DNA of 64,000 bases from Nocardioides alcanivorans (GTDB taxonomy: Bacteria; Actinomycetota; Actinomycetes; Propionibacteriales; Nocardioidaceae), in the NCBI RefSeq assembly GCF_021555175.1, contig NZ_JAKGRW010000016.1, forward strand, positions 1 to 64,000, written 5' to 3'. Position 1 is the first letter of the stretch. Each line of letters opens with the position of its first letter. Below the pieces are notes generated by a model. The model made no database searches and was not told where the DNA came from. It was given only the letters and a program-made list of their open reading frames with translations. This document shows, in pieces, positions 9,670 to 16,764 of the stretch. The translations under genes were made by a program, and so were the position numbers.

Positions 9670-10711
9670 TCTCACCGCTGTTCTCGTCGCCGTCCTGCTG
9701 CTGGCGTTCAACGCGTTCTTCGTGGGTGCGGAGTTCGCGCTCGTCTCGGCCCGTCGTACCCAGATCGAGCCGAAGGCGCAGGCTGGCTCCAAGATGGCGC
9801 GCACCACCATCAAGGCGATGGAGAACGTCTCCCTCGTGATGGCCGGTGCCCAGCTCGGCATCACGATCTGTTCCCTCGGTCTCGGTGCCGTCGGTGAACC
9901 GGCGGTCGCGCACCTCCTCGAGCCGCTCTTCGAGAGCCTCGACGTGCCGCACAACCTCGTGCACCCGATCTCGTTCGTCATCGCGATGACGATCGTCGTC
10001 TTCCTGCACGTGGTCCTCGGCGAGATGGTGCCCAAGAACATCGCCATCGCCGGACCCGACCGGGCTGCGCTGGTGCTCGGCCCACCGATGGTGTGGATCG
10101 TCACCCTCCTCAAGCCGCTGATCGTGGGCCTCAACGCGATCGCCAACGTGATCCTCCGAATGCTGCGGGTGGAGCCGCGCGCCGAGGTCACCTCGACCTT
10201 CACCCGTGAGGAGGTCGCTGCCCTGGTGGAGGAGTCCCGTGGCGAGGGCATGATCGCGGCCGATGAGTACGACCGGTTGGCTGGCGCCCTCGGATTCACC
10301 GAGCGCACGGTCGAGTCGGTGCTGCTGTCGCTCGAATCGTTGACGACGTTGCCGCGGGAGTTCACCGCAGTCCAGGTGGAGGAGTTGTGCGCCAGCACCG
10401 GCTTCTCGCGCTTCCCGGTGTGTGACGACGACGGCGAGCCGATCGGCTACCTGCACATCAAGGACGTGTTGGAGACCGACCCTGATCGACGCAATCGGGT
10501 CGTCGACGACAAGTGGATCCACCCGTTCGCCAGCGTGCGGCCGCAGGACACCCTGCACGACGCACTCGAGACGTTGCAGCGTCGCGGCGCCCACATGGCC
10601 CGGGTCGTCGACGAGGAGGGACGCACCCACGGTCTGGCAACTCTCGAGGACGTGCTGGAGGAGCTGGTCGGCGAGATCCGGGACGCGGCCCACCTGGAGT
10701 CGGCGGACTGA
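9662..10711 (+). CDS. CNNM/CorC-type membrane protein lacking the CorC domain
   Basis: Paralogue of the preceding gene, 349 residues. It keeps the DUF21 membrane block (FNAFFVGAEFALVSARR at the start, about 1-185) and the CBS pair (about 205-340, ending TLEDVLEELVGEIRD). It stops before a CorC/HlyC domain. The 8-base overlap with the upstream gene indicates one transcript and possible co-assembly. The substrate is unknown; family members act in divalent-cation export. Confidence 0.87.
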   Translation: MGDLTAVLVAVLLLAFNAFFVGAEFALVSARRTQIEPKAQAGSKMARTTIKAMENVSLVMAGAQLGITICSLGLGAVGEPAVAHLLEPLFESLDVPHNLVHPISFVIAMTIVVFLHVVLGEMVPKNIAIAGPDRAALVLGPPMVWIVTLLKPLIVGLNAIANVILRMLRVEPRAEVTSTFTREEVAALVEESRGEGMIAADEYDRLAGALGFTERTVESVLLSLESLTTLPREFTAVQVEELCASTGFSRFPVCDDDGEPIGYLHIKDVLETDPDRRNRVVDDKWIHPFASVRPQDTLHDALETLQRRGAHMARVVDEEGRTHGLATLEDVLEELVGEIRDAAHLESAD

Positions 10712-10769
10712 CCCCGGTTGGGTGCGCCCGGAGCCTGAGTGAGGGCTCCCTTCCTCTAGGGTAGGGGCC

Positions 10770-11372
10770 GTGCAGGAGGTTGAGCGGACGGTCGATCGTG
10801 TCTGGACGGTCCCCAATGCCTTGAGCATGCTCCGCCTGCTCGGGGTGCCGCTCTTCCTGTGGCTCGTGCTCGTCGCGAAGGCAGACGGCTGGGCGCTGGG
10901 ACTGCTGATGGTCTCCGGCATCACGGACTGGCTCGACGGGTTCTTGGCGCGCAAGCTCAACCAGCGCTCGTCGCTGGGGGAGCTGCTCGATCCGATCGCC
11001 GATCGGCTCTACATCCTTGCGGTCGTCGTCGGTCTGGCGATGCGCGACATCATCCCCTGGTGGGTGGCACTGCTCCTGCCGTTGCGCGACGTACTGCTGT
11101 GGATGCTGGTGCCGTTCCTGCGCACCCGCGGCTACAGCGCACTGCCCGTGCACTTCCTGGGCAAGGCAGCGACCTTCAACCTGCTCTATGCCTTCCCGTT
11201 GCTGCTCCTGGGCGACGGCGATGGCACCTTGGCCACCCTGGCCCAGGTCTTCGGCTGGTCGTTCGCCTTCTGGGGGATCGGGCTCTACTGGTGGGCGGGG
11301 TTGCTCTATGCCTGGCAGGTGCGCGTGCTGCTGCGCACCACACCGCGGCCGCGGAAGGAACCCGATGGCTGA
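10770..11372 (+). CDS. CDP-alcohol phosphatidyltransferase (PgsA2-like)
   Basis: Membrane enzyme of 200 residues with the full CDP-alcohol phosphotransferase signature, D-x2-DG-x2-AR-x8-G-x3-D-x3-D, visible in DWLDGFLARK followed by GELLDPIAD. Such enzymes join a CDP-activated lipid to a polar head alcohol; the alcohol cannot be read here. Position before DUF881 and gcvH matches pgsA2 (Rv1822) in Mycobacterium tuberculosis, also functionally unclear. GTG start. Its stop overlaps the next start by 8 bases, the head of an operon running at least to the second DUF881 gene. Confidence 0.87.
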   Translation: MQEVERTVDRVWTVPNALSMLRLLGVPLFLWLVLVAKADGWALGLLMVSGITDWLDGFLARKLNQRSSLGELLDPIADRLYILAVVVGLAMRDIIPWWVALLLPLRDVLLWMLVPFLRTRGYSALPVHFLGKAATFNLLYAFPLLLLGDGDGTLATLAQVFGWSFAFWGIGLYWWAGLLYAWQVRVLLRTTPRPRKEPDG

Positions 11373-12233
11373 GACCCGCACCACCGAACGCAGGTCGCTT
11401 CCCGACCATGTCGTCCAGCCGCTGCTCAACCGGATCGCCAACGCAGCGATCGACGAGGACTACGAGCACGTCGCTGCCCGCAAGGCACTCAGCGGACAGG
11501 GTGACGCGCCGCCGTCGCGACCGAGGTGGATCGCGCCGCTCGTGCTCGGCATCTTCGGGCTCCTGGTGGTGATCGCCGCGGTCCAGACCTCGCGGGACGC
11601 TGCCACCTCGGAGGAGAGCCGTGAGGCCTTGGTCCGCCAGATCGGCACGGCGCGCGATGGCTTGGCCGACAAGCAGGAGCAGCTGGCTGACATCCGTGAG
11701 GCCAACGCCACCCTGGCCGAGGAGCTGGCCCAGTTGACCGACCTCGAGCAGGCCGCCACCCGGCGCCTGACCAACCTGAAGGCAGCCAGCGGCTACCTCC
11801 CCGTGCGCGGGGAGGGGTGCGGGTGCGGCTGGACAACTCGGCCGACGGCGCGGGCGACGGGGTCGTGCGTGACGAGGACCTTGCGACCCTGGTCTTCGGG
11901 TTGTGGGAGGCCGGCGCGGAGGCAGTCTCGATCAATGGCCAGCGACTGACCGCGATCACGGGCATCCGCACCGTCAACCAGGCCATTCACGTCAAGACCA
12001 GGCCCTTGGCGCCGCCGTACGTCATCGACGCGATCGGTGACCGCAACACGTTGCAGGCCGACTTCGCGGAGTCCTCCGCAGGGGCGACCTTCCTCAGCCT
12101 GCGCAACACCTTCGGCTTCCAGTTCGAAATCAGCAGTGAATCCTCACTCAACCTGCCCGGACGCGGCCAGCCCTACCTGCGGCAGGCCACCCTCCATGTC
12201 AGGCTTCCGGACGACAAGGGAGTGACACAGTGA
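11365..12233 (+). CDS. DUF881 family membrane-anchored protein (frameshifted)
   Basis: About 289 residues when the frame is restored. A cytoplasmic N-terminus and one membrane segment (about 52-72, WIAPLVLGIFGLLVVIAAV) precede a coiled coil rich in Glu, Ala and Leu and the DUF881 domain (GLWEAGAEAVSINGQRL, PPYVIDAIGD). The frame changes at the G runs near 11809-11817, as for one missing base. It corresponds by position to Rv1823. The family resembles YlxW/YlxX of Firmicutes division clusters; no catalytic function is known. Confidence 0.82.
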
Positions 12234-12562
12234 TCGCCATCATCGGCCTGTTGGCAGGCATCGTCTTGGGACTGGTGCTGCAACCCGATGTGCCCGCGTC
12301 CCTCGACTACTACCTGCCGATCGCAGTGGTCGCGGCCCTCGACGCGGTGTTCGGTGGCCTCAGGGCCCACCTCGACGGGATCTTCGACGACAAGGTCTTC
12401 GTGGTCTCGTTCGTCAGCAACGTCGTCATCGCGGCCGCCATCGTGTGGCTCGGCGACAAGCTCGGTGCCGGGGGGCAGCTGAGTACCGCGGTGATCGTGG
12501 TGCTCGGCATCCGGATCTTCTCCAACGTGGCAGCGATCAGGCGGCACGTCTTCCATGCCTGA
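12230..12562 (+). CDS. Small basic protein Sbp (DUF1290)
   Basis: Membrane protein of 110 residues with three or four hydrophobic segments and the family core LDAVFGGLRAHLDGIFDDKVF. Small basic proteins of this family lie between two DUF881 genes in Actinobacteria and near division genes in Firmicutes. The GTG start overlaps the previous stop (GTGA), and the end overlaps the next ATG by 8 bases, showing tight coupling. Function unknown. Confidence 0.88.
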   Translation: MIAIIGLLAGIVLGLVLQPDVPASLDYYLPIAVVAALDAVFGGLRAHLDGIFDDKVFVVSFVSNVVIAAAIVWLGDKLGAGGQLSTAVIVVLGIRIFSNVAAIRRHVFHA

Positions 12563-13304
12563 CTCCGACGACGACACCACCCGAGCGCCCTCGCGCAGCC
12601 GATTGCGCAGGGCCCTCCTTGCCAAGCCCACTCGAGCCAACATCGTGTTGGCGGTGGCATTGGCGTGCGTGGGTTTCGCGGCGATGATCCAGGTGCAGTC
12701 CAACGAACGTGACGACGACTACGGCAGCCTGCGGCAGGCCGATCTGGTGCGTGTCCTCGACGGTCTCTCCGGCAGCACCCAGCGCGTCGAACGGGAGATC
12801 GAGCGGCTGCGTGAGACGCGCGAGCAGCTGCGTGACAGCACGTCGCAACGTCAAGCTGCGCTCGACCAGGCCCGCCAGGACGCGGAGGTCTACGGCATCC
12901 TGGCCGGCACCCTCGGCGCCCAGGGGCCAGGGATCAGGATCACCATCGACGACACCAACGGCGAGGTGCGCGCCAGTCTGCTGCTCGACACCATCCAGGA
13001 GCTGCGGGCCGCAGGGGCGGAGGCGATCGAGTTCAACGACTCCGTTCGCTTCGTCGCCCAGAGCTCGGTGTCGGAGACCGCTCAGGGCATCTCGGTCGAC
13101 GGCGAGAACCTGACCAACCCCTACGTGATCGACGTGATCGGTGAGCCGCGAACGTTGTCGGAGGCGCTGGTCTTCCCCGACGGCCCCACCGAACGGGTGG
13201 AGCGGGTCGGGGGCACCCTGCGCGTCGAGGAGTCGGACGAGGTGGTGGTCGAGAGCGTGGTCGGCACACCGGAGCAGAACTTCGCCAGTCCCGACGACGA
13301 GTAG
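12555..13304 (+). CDS. DUF881 family membrane-anchored protein
   Basis: Second DUF881 protein, 249 residues. One membrane segment (about 30-50) is followed by a long coiled coil (VEREIERLRETREQL) and the DUF881 domain with GPGIRITIDDTNGE and NPYVIDVIGEPRTL. It matches Rv1825 in position. Together with the upstream DUF881 protein and Sbp it probably forms an envelope-associated complex; this is inferred from conserved order only. Confidence 0.88.
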   Translation: MPDSDDDTTRAPSRSRLRRALLAKPTRANIVLAVALACVGFAAMIQVQSNERDDDYGSLRQADLVRVLDGLSGSTQRVEREIERLRETREQLRDSTSQRQAALDQARQDAEVYGILAGTLGAQGPGIRITIDDTNGEVRASLLLDTIQELRAAGAEAIEFNDSVRFVAQSSVSETAQGISVDGENLTNPYVIDVIGEPRTLSEALVFPDGPTERVERVGGTLRVEESDEVVVESVVGTPEQNFASPDDE

Positions 13305-13383
13305 CCCTCGCCACGGGGCACGGGCTGGTTGAGTAGGGTGCACCTCGGTCCGTCGGGGCCGACACCAACGAGGAGGAGTCAGA

Positions 13384-13770
13384 GTGTTTCCTGAGGAGCT
13401 TTCCTACACCGCAGAGCACGAGTGGGTCCGCGAGGCGGGCGAGGCGCCGGGTTCGGTTCGGGTCGGCATCACCGACTACGCGCAGGATGCTCTCGGCGAT
13501 ATCGTCTACGTCTCCCTGCCCGAGGCCGGCCGTACCGTGGCCGCTGGGGAAGCCGTCGGCGAGCTGGAGTCGACGAAGTCGGTGAGCGACGTCTACGTCC
13601 CGATCGCCGGTGAGATCGTCGCGCTGAACACCGCGCTCGAGGCCACGCCCGAGCTCGTCAACTCCGATCCGTACGGCGCCGGCTGGCTCTTCGAGATCGT
13701 TCCTGCGGACCGTGGTGAGCTCGCCGGCCTGATGAGTGCTGATTCCTACCGGGCGTCCGTGGACGGCTGA
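13384..13770 (+). CDS. gcvH: Glycine cleavage system H protein
   Basis: Lipoyl carrier of the glycine cleavage complex, 128 residues, the usual size. The lipoylated lysine lies in ESTKSVSD, and the N-terminal YTAEHEWV is typical. It shuttles the methylamine intermediate from GcvP to GcvT and then to the lipoamide dehydrogenase. GTG start with an AGGAGGAG ribosome site. gcvP lies about 3 kb downstream after four other genes; gcvT is not in the window. Confidence 0.96.
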   Translation: MFPEELSYTAEHEWVREAGEAPGSVRVGITDYAQDALGDIVYVSLPEAGRTVAAGEAVGELESTKSVSDVYVPIAGEIVALNTALEATPELVNSDPYGAGWLFEIVPADRGELAGLMSADSYRASVDG

Positions 13771-13781
13771 TAGGTTTGCAG

Positions 13782-13815
13782 GGTCAACCTTGACCATGCG
13801 TTGAGGGTTAAACGC
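13782..13815. promoter_or_regulatory. Palindromes and TTGAGGGTTA box before garA
   Basis: GGTCAA (13782-13787) and TTGACC (13790-13795) form a dyad; TTGACC could also act as a -35 element. Next, GCGTT and AACGC (13798-13815) flank the box TTGAGGGTTA (13801-13810). The reverse complement of that box recurs at 15648-15657 before the MerR gene. This suggests a shared MerR-type site, with FtsR or the second MerR protein as candidates. Inference only. Confidence 0.35.
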
Positions 13816-13836
13816 TTTACACGGGAGAGTGCGCCG

Positions 13837-14352
13837 ATGCCGTTTTGCACAAGCTGCGGGAACCGGAATCCTGACGACGCCAGGTTCTGCTCCCAGTGCG
13901 GACAGCGCCTCGTCCAGCCCGAGCCGACCGAGCCCGCCGTGGAGTCCACGGCGACGATCACCTTCGGTGCCCCGGAGAAGGCCGAGGGCGACGAGCGCTC
14001 GCTCTCGGCAGCCGAGTCCGAGGTGGTCGAGGAGCTCCCGTCGGGGCACGCCCTCCTGGTCGTGCAACGGGGCCCCAGCGCGGGTGCTCGTTTCCTGCTC
14101 GACGTCGACGTGGTCACGGCCGGTCGCCACCCCGACAGCGAGATCTTCCTCGATGACGTGACGGTGTCGCGTCGCCACGCCGAGTTCCGCCGTACCGGCT
14201 TGACCTTCACGGTCTCCGACGTGGGCAGCCTCAACGGCACCTACGTCAACCGCGACCGGATCGACGAGGTGACGCTCGCCGACGGTGACGAGGTGCAGAT
14301 CGGCAAGTTCCGGTTGGTCTTCTTCAACGGTCACCCGGGGCAGGGCAGCTGA
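13837..14352 (+). CDS. garA: FHA-domain regulator GarA with N-terminal zinc ribbon
   Basis: Protein of 171 residues. Residues 1-25 hold two CxxC pairs (CTSCG and CSQCG), a zinc-ribbon pattern. The C-terminal FHA domain (about 75-165) has GRHPDSEIFLDD, VSRRHAE and GSLNGTYVN, the phosphothreonine-binding loops. GarA/OdhI proteins inhibit 2-oxoglutarate dehydrogenase and act on glutamate enzymes when unphosphorylated, and are switched off by Ser/Thr kinases. The kinase site is probably a Thr in ESTATITFG (about residues 38-46), replacing the ETTS motif of mycobacteria. Mycobacterial GarA lacks the zinc ribbon. Position after gcvH matches Rv1827. Confidence 0.88.
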   Translation: MPFCTSCGNRNPDDARFCSQCGQRLVQPEPTEPAVESTATITFGAPEKAEGDERSLSAAESEVVEELPSGHALLVVQRGPSAGARFLLDVDVVTAGRHPDSEIFLDDVTVSRRHAEFRRTGLTFTVSDVGSLNGTYVNRDRIDEVTLADGDEVQIGKFRLVFFNGHPGQGS

Positions 14353-14357
14353 CGCCG

Positions 14358-15095
14358 ATGGTGCCTGCCTCCGCAGACCCCCAGGGCCGCTCCGCCAACC
14401 GGCGGATGAACATCGGTGAGGTCCTCGCGACACTTCGCGAGGACTTCCCGGGCATCTCCATCTCCAAGATCCGTTTCCTGGAGGCGGAGGGGCTGATCGA
14501 CCCCGAGCGCACGTCGGCCGGCTACCGGAAGTTCACGCCGGCCGATGTGGAGCGGCTGCGCTACATCCTGCGGATGCAGCGTGACCACTACCTGCCGCTC
14601 AAGGTGATCGGCGAGCACCTCGACGCCATCGATCGAGGCTTGGAGCCGCCGGCGATCGAACCCGTCGGACCCGTGGTGCCGAAGGTGGCGTTGGCCGATG
14701 ACGGATTCCCGTCGGCCGACTCCTTCCGGCAGCGTTCCGACCTGCGGCTCTCCCGCAAGGAGCTGGTCAAGGTCGCAGGCATCGATGACGAGCTGCTCAC
14801 CCAGCTGGAGACCTACGGCCTGGTCCGCCCTGACCGCAAGGGAGAGTACGACGCCGACGACCTCGTCATCGCCCGCACGGCCGAGGAGCTTGCTGGGTTC
14901 GGCCTCGAGCCGCGCCACCTCCGTGTCTTCCGGACGGCTGCCGATCGTGAGGTCGGGCTCGTGGAGCAGGCGGTTGCGCCGGTGCGCAACGGGCGCGATC
15001 CCGCAGCGCGGGCGCGAGCCGAGGAGCAGGCCGCCTCGATCGCCGCACTGACGGTGAAGCTCCACGCGATGCTCGTGAAGTCGGCGTTGGGCTGA
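14358..15095 (+). CDS. ftsR: MerR-family regulator FtsR
   Basis: MerR-type regulator of 245 residues with an N-terminal winged helix (MNIGEVLATLREDFPGISIS, then KIRFLEAEGLIDPERT and YRKF). It is the positional homologue of Rv1828, called FtsR in Corynebacterium, where it activates ftsZ. It has no metal-binding cysteines, so it is not a metal sensor. The ATG at 14358 is 6 bases after the garA stop; an alternative ATG at 14406 would remove a poorly conserved leader. Confidence 0.85.
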   Translation: MVPASADPQGRSANRRMNIGEVLATLREDFPGISISKIRFLEAEGLIDPERTSAGYRKFTPADVERLRYILRMQRDHYLPLKVIGEHLDAIDRGLEPPAIEPVGPVVPKVALADDGFPSADSFRQRSDLRLSRKELVKVAGIDDELLTQLETYGLVRPDRKGEYDADDLVIARTAEELAGFGLEPRHLRVFRTAADREVGLVEQAVAPVRNGRDPAARARAEEQAASIAALTVKLHAMLVKSALG

Positions 15096-15159
15096 GTGCG
15101 GACCACGTTGGCGGCAGTGCCGGGCGGTCCGTCATCCAGCACTGAACTAGGGTGGTCCC

Positions 15160-15627
15160 ATGCGTGAGGTCGACGTCGTCGGAGTCCGGGTGGAGATGCC
15201 TTCCAACCAGCCGATCGTGCTGCTCCGGGAGGTGACCGGGGAGCGCTATCTGCCCATCTGGATCGGAGCGGTGGAGGCGAGTGCGATCGCCTTCGCGCAA
15301 CAGGGCGTGGTGCCCCCGCGGCCCCTGACGCACGACCTGCTCAAGACGGTCCTCGACGAGACGGGCAACGCGCTCACCGAAGTGCAGATCACCGAGGTGC
15401 AGGACGGCATCTTCTTTGCCACCCTGGTCTTCGACTCCGGTGTGACCATCAGCGCCCGCCCCTCCGACTCCATTGCCCTGGCGCTGCGCACGGGAAGCCG
15501 GATCGTGTGCTCGGAGGAGGTGCTCGAGGAGGCCGGCATCGCCGCGCCCGCCGAGCAGGAGGACGAGGTGGAGAAGTTCCGTGAGTTCCTCGACCACGTG
15601 TCTCCGGAGGACTTCGAGCAGGGCTGA
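15160..15627 (+). CDS. DUF151 bifunctional-nuclease-family protein
   Basis: Protein of 155 residues covering the DUF151 domain: VVGVRVEMPSNQPIVLLRE, YLPIWIGAVEASAIAFA, and PRPLTHDLL. The plant member is described as having DNase and RNase activity; the role in bacteria is unclear. It lies between two MerR genes exactly as Rv1829 does in mycobacteria. Confidence 0.9.
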   Translation: MREVDVVGVRVEMPSNQPIVLLREVTGERYLPIWIGAVEASAIAFAQQGVVPPRPLTHDLLKTVLDETGNALTEVQITEVQDGIFFATLVFDSGVTISARPSDSIALALRTGSRIVCSEEVLEEAGIAAPAEQEDEVEKFREFLDHVSPEDFEQG

Positions 15628-15647
15628 CTCCTCCGTCGGATGTGAGC

Positions 15648-15671
15648 TAACCCTCAACCTGAGGTTGAGGG
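15648..15671. promoter_or_regulatory. MerR-type operator-like palindrome
   Basis: CCCTCAACCT (15651-15660) and AGGTTGAGGG (15662-15671) form a nearly perfect palindrome around one G. It resembles SoxR-type MerR operators in length and composition. TAACCCTCAA at 15648-15657 is the reverse complement of a box before garA. It lies in the 206-base gap upstream of the second MerR gene and may be an autoregulatory site. A weaker GTAACTCC/GGAGTTAC repeat follows in the same gap. Confidence 0.5.
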
Positions 15672-15833
15672 GCCGACACACCGAGGCGGACGTTGACCAC
15701 CTCCGTCGCTGCGCCGTACCTTGTGGATGTCTCTGTTGTAACTCCACCGTTGTGGTTGTCGGCTCACGCCGGTCCGGCCGCGGCTTCCTTCCCCCTCTGG
15801 AGTTACGCTGAACGGAGTAGCCAGGAGGAACAC

Positions 15834-16415
15834 GTGCTGAACGACACCGGAGTGCCCGAAGAGGGTGCGGCCGAGGCGGCAGCGGAGGAACAGGGTCTCC
15901 TGTTCACCGATGACGTCTCATCCGTGCCCAACGACCAGGGCTACCGCGGTCCGACCGCGTGCAAGGCGGCCGGGATCACCTACCGCCAACTCGACTACTG
16001 GGCGCGCACCGGTCTGGTGGAGCCCGCCGTGCGCGGCGCCAGCGGCAGTGGTTCGCAACGCCTCTACAGCTTCCGCGACATCTTGATCCTGAAGGTCATC
16101 AAGCGTCTGCTCGACACCGGCATCTCGTTGCAGCAGATTCGGTCGGCGGTGCAGCACCTGCGTCAGCGCGGCACCGAGGACCTGACCCGGGTCACGCTCA
16201 TGAGCGACGGCGCCTCCGTCTACGAGTGCACCAGCAACGATGAGGTCATCGATCTGCTGCAGGGTGGTCAGGGCGTCTTCGGCATTGCCATCGGCGGCGT
16301 CTGGCGCGAGATCGAGGGCACCCTCTCCGACCTCCCCAGCGAACGCCTCGAGGTCGCCGGCACGCCGGACCCGTCCGACGAGCTCGCTGCTCGCCGTACC
16401 ATGCGCGCCATCTGA
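15834..16415 (+). CDS. MerR-family transcriptional regulator (Rv1830-like)
   Basis: Regulator of 193 residues. After an acidic leader, the MerR winged helix runs from GYRGPTACKAAGITYRQLDY to RLYSFRDILILKVIK, followed by a coil and a small C-terminal domain. No cysteine metal site is visible. I chose the GTG at 15834 because AGGAGG lies 5 bases upstream. Upstream reading has no ribosome site and would cover the operator palindrome. It is positionally equal to Rv1830, between DUF151 and gcvP. Confidence 0.85.
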   Translation: MLNDTGVPEEGAAEAAAEEQGLLFTDDVSSVPNDQGYRGPTACKAAGITYRQLDYWARTGLVEPAVRGASGSGSQRLYSFRDILILKVIKRLLDTGISLQQIRSAVQHLRQRGTEDLTRVTLMSDGASVYECTSNDEVIDLLQGGQGVFGIAIGGVWREIEGTLSDLPSERLEVAGTPDPSDELAARRTMRAI

Positions 16416-16468
16416 CCCGCTTCGCCCCAGTTCTTCCGCCCCACCCCAGTTTGTCCCGTTTGTTCCTC

Positions 16469-16529
16469 GACCGTCCCTAACAGATTTGTAGATTTTCAGC
16501 CGAAAACTACAAATCTGTTAGGGACGGTC
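16469..16529. repeat. Long hairpin repeat, copy 1
   Basis: Arms of about 27 bases (16469-16496 and 16502-16529) pair almost perfectly around a loop of about 4. The arm core is GTCCCTAACAGATTTGTAG. The same core forms a second hairpin at 28150-28212. Here it separates the merR stop from the glycine riboswitch and could end transcription, but conservation of sequence between loci points to a repeated extragenic palindrome. Confidence 0.75.
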
Positions 16530-16603
16530 CTGTGTTTCACGGGCGATGTGGGGGCCGGAGTACAGGTCGGGGCCTGATAGATTGGCGGGGCTGATCATCC
16601 CGC

Positions 16604-16727
16604 ACGGGAGAGACTCCCCAGCTGTCGTGGGGAGCGCCGAAGGGGCAACACTCCCCGGAACCTCTCAGGCACCCGAACCGCGCGGGCAGGCGACTCTGGA
16701 GCGCGGAAGTCTCGGTGACAGAGGGGA
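16604..16727 (+). promoter_or_regulatory. Glycine riboswitch, single aptamer, before gcvP
   Basis: The leader has the ordered glycine-riboswitch core: CGGGAGAG (from 16604), GCCGAAGGGGCAA, CTCTCAGGCACC, and GACAGAGGGG near the 3' end. It ends about 38 bases before the gcvP start, the expected place for a glycine-responsive switch controlling the glycine cleavage P protein. Only one aptamer core is visible, not the common tandem. TAGATT near 16577 could be the -10 element. Confidence 0.9.
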
Positions 16728-16764
16728 GGACCACCTTTGGTTCCCGACCCCGCAGGAGTCCCGC

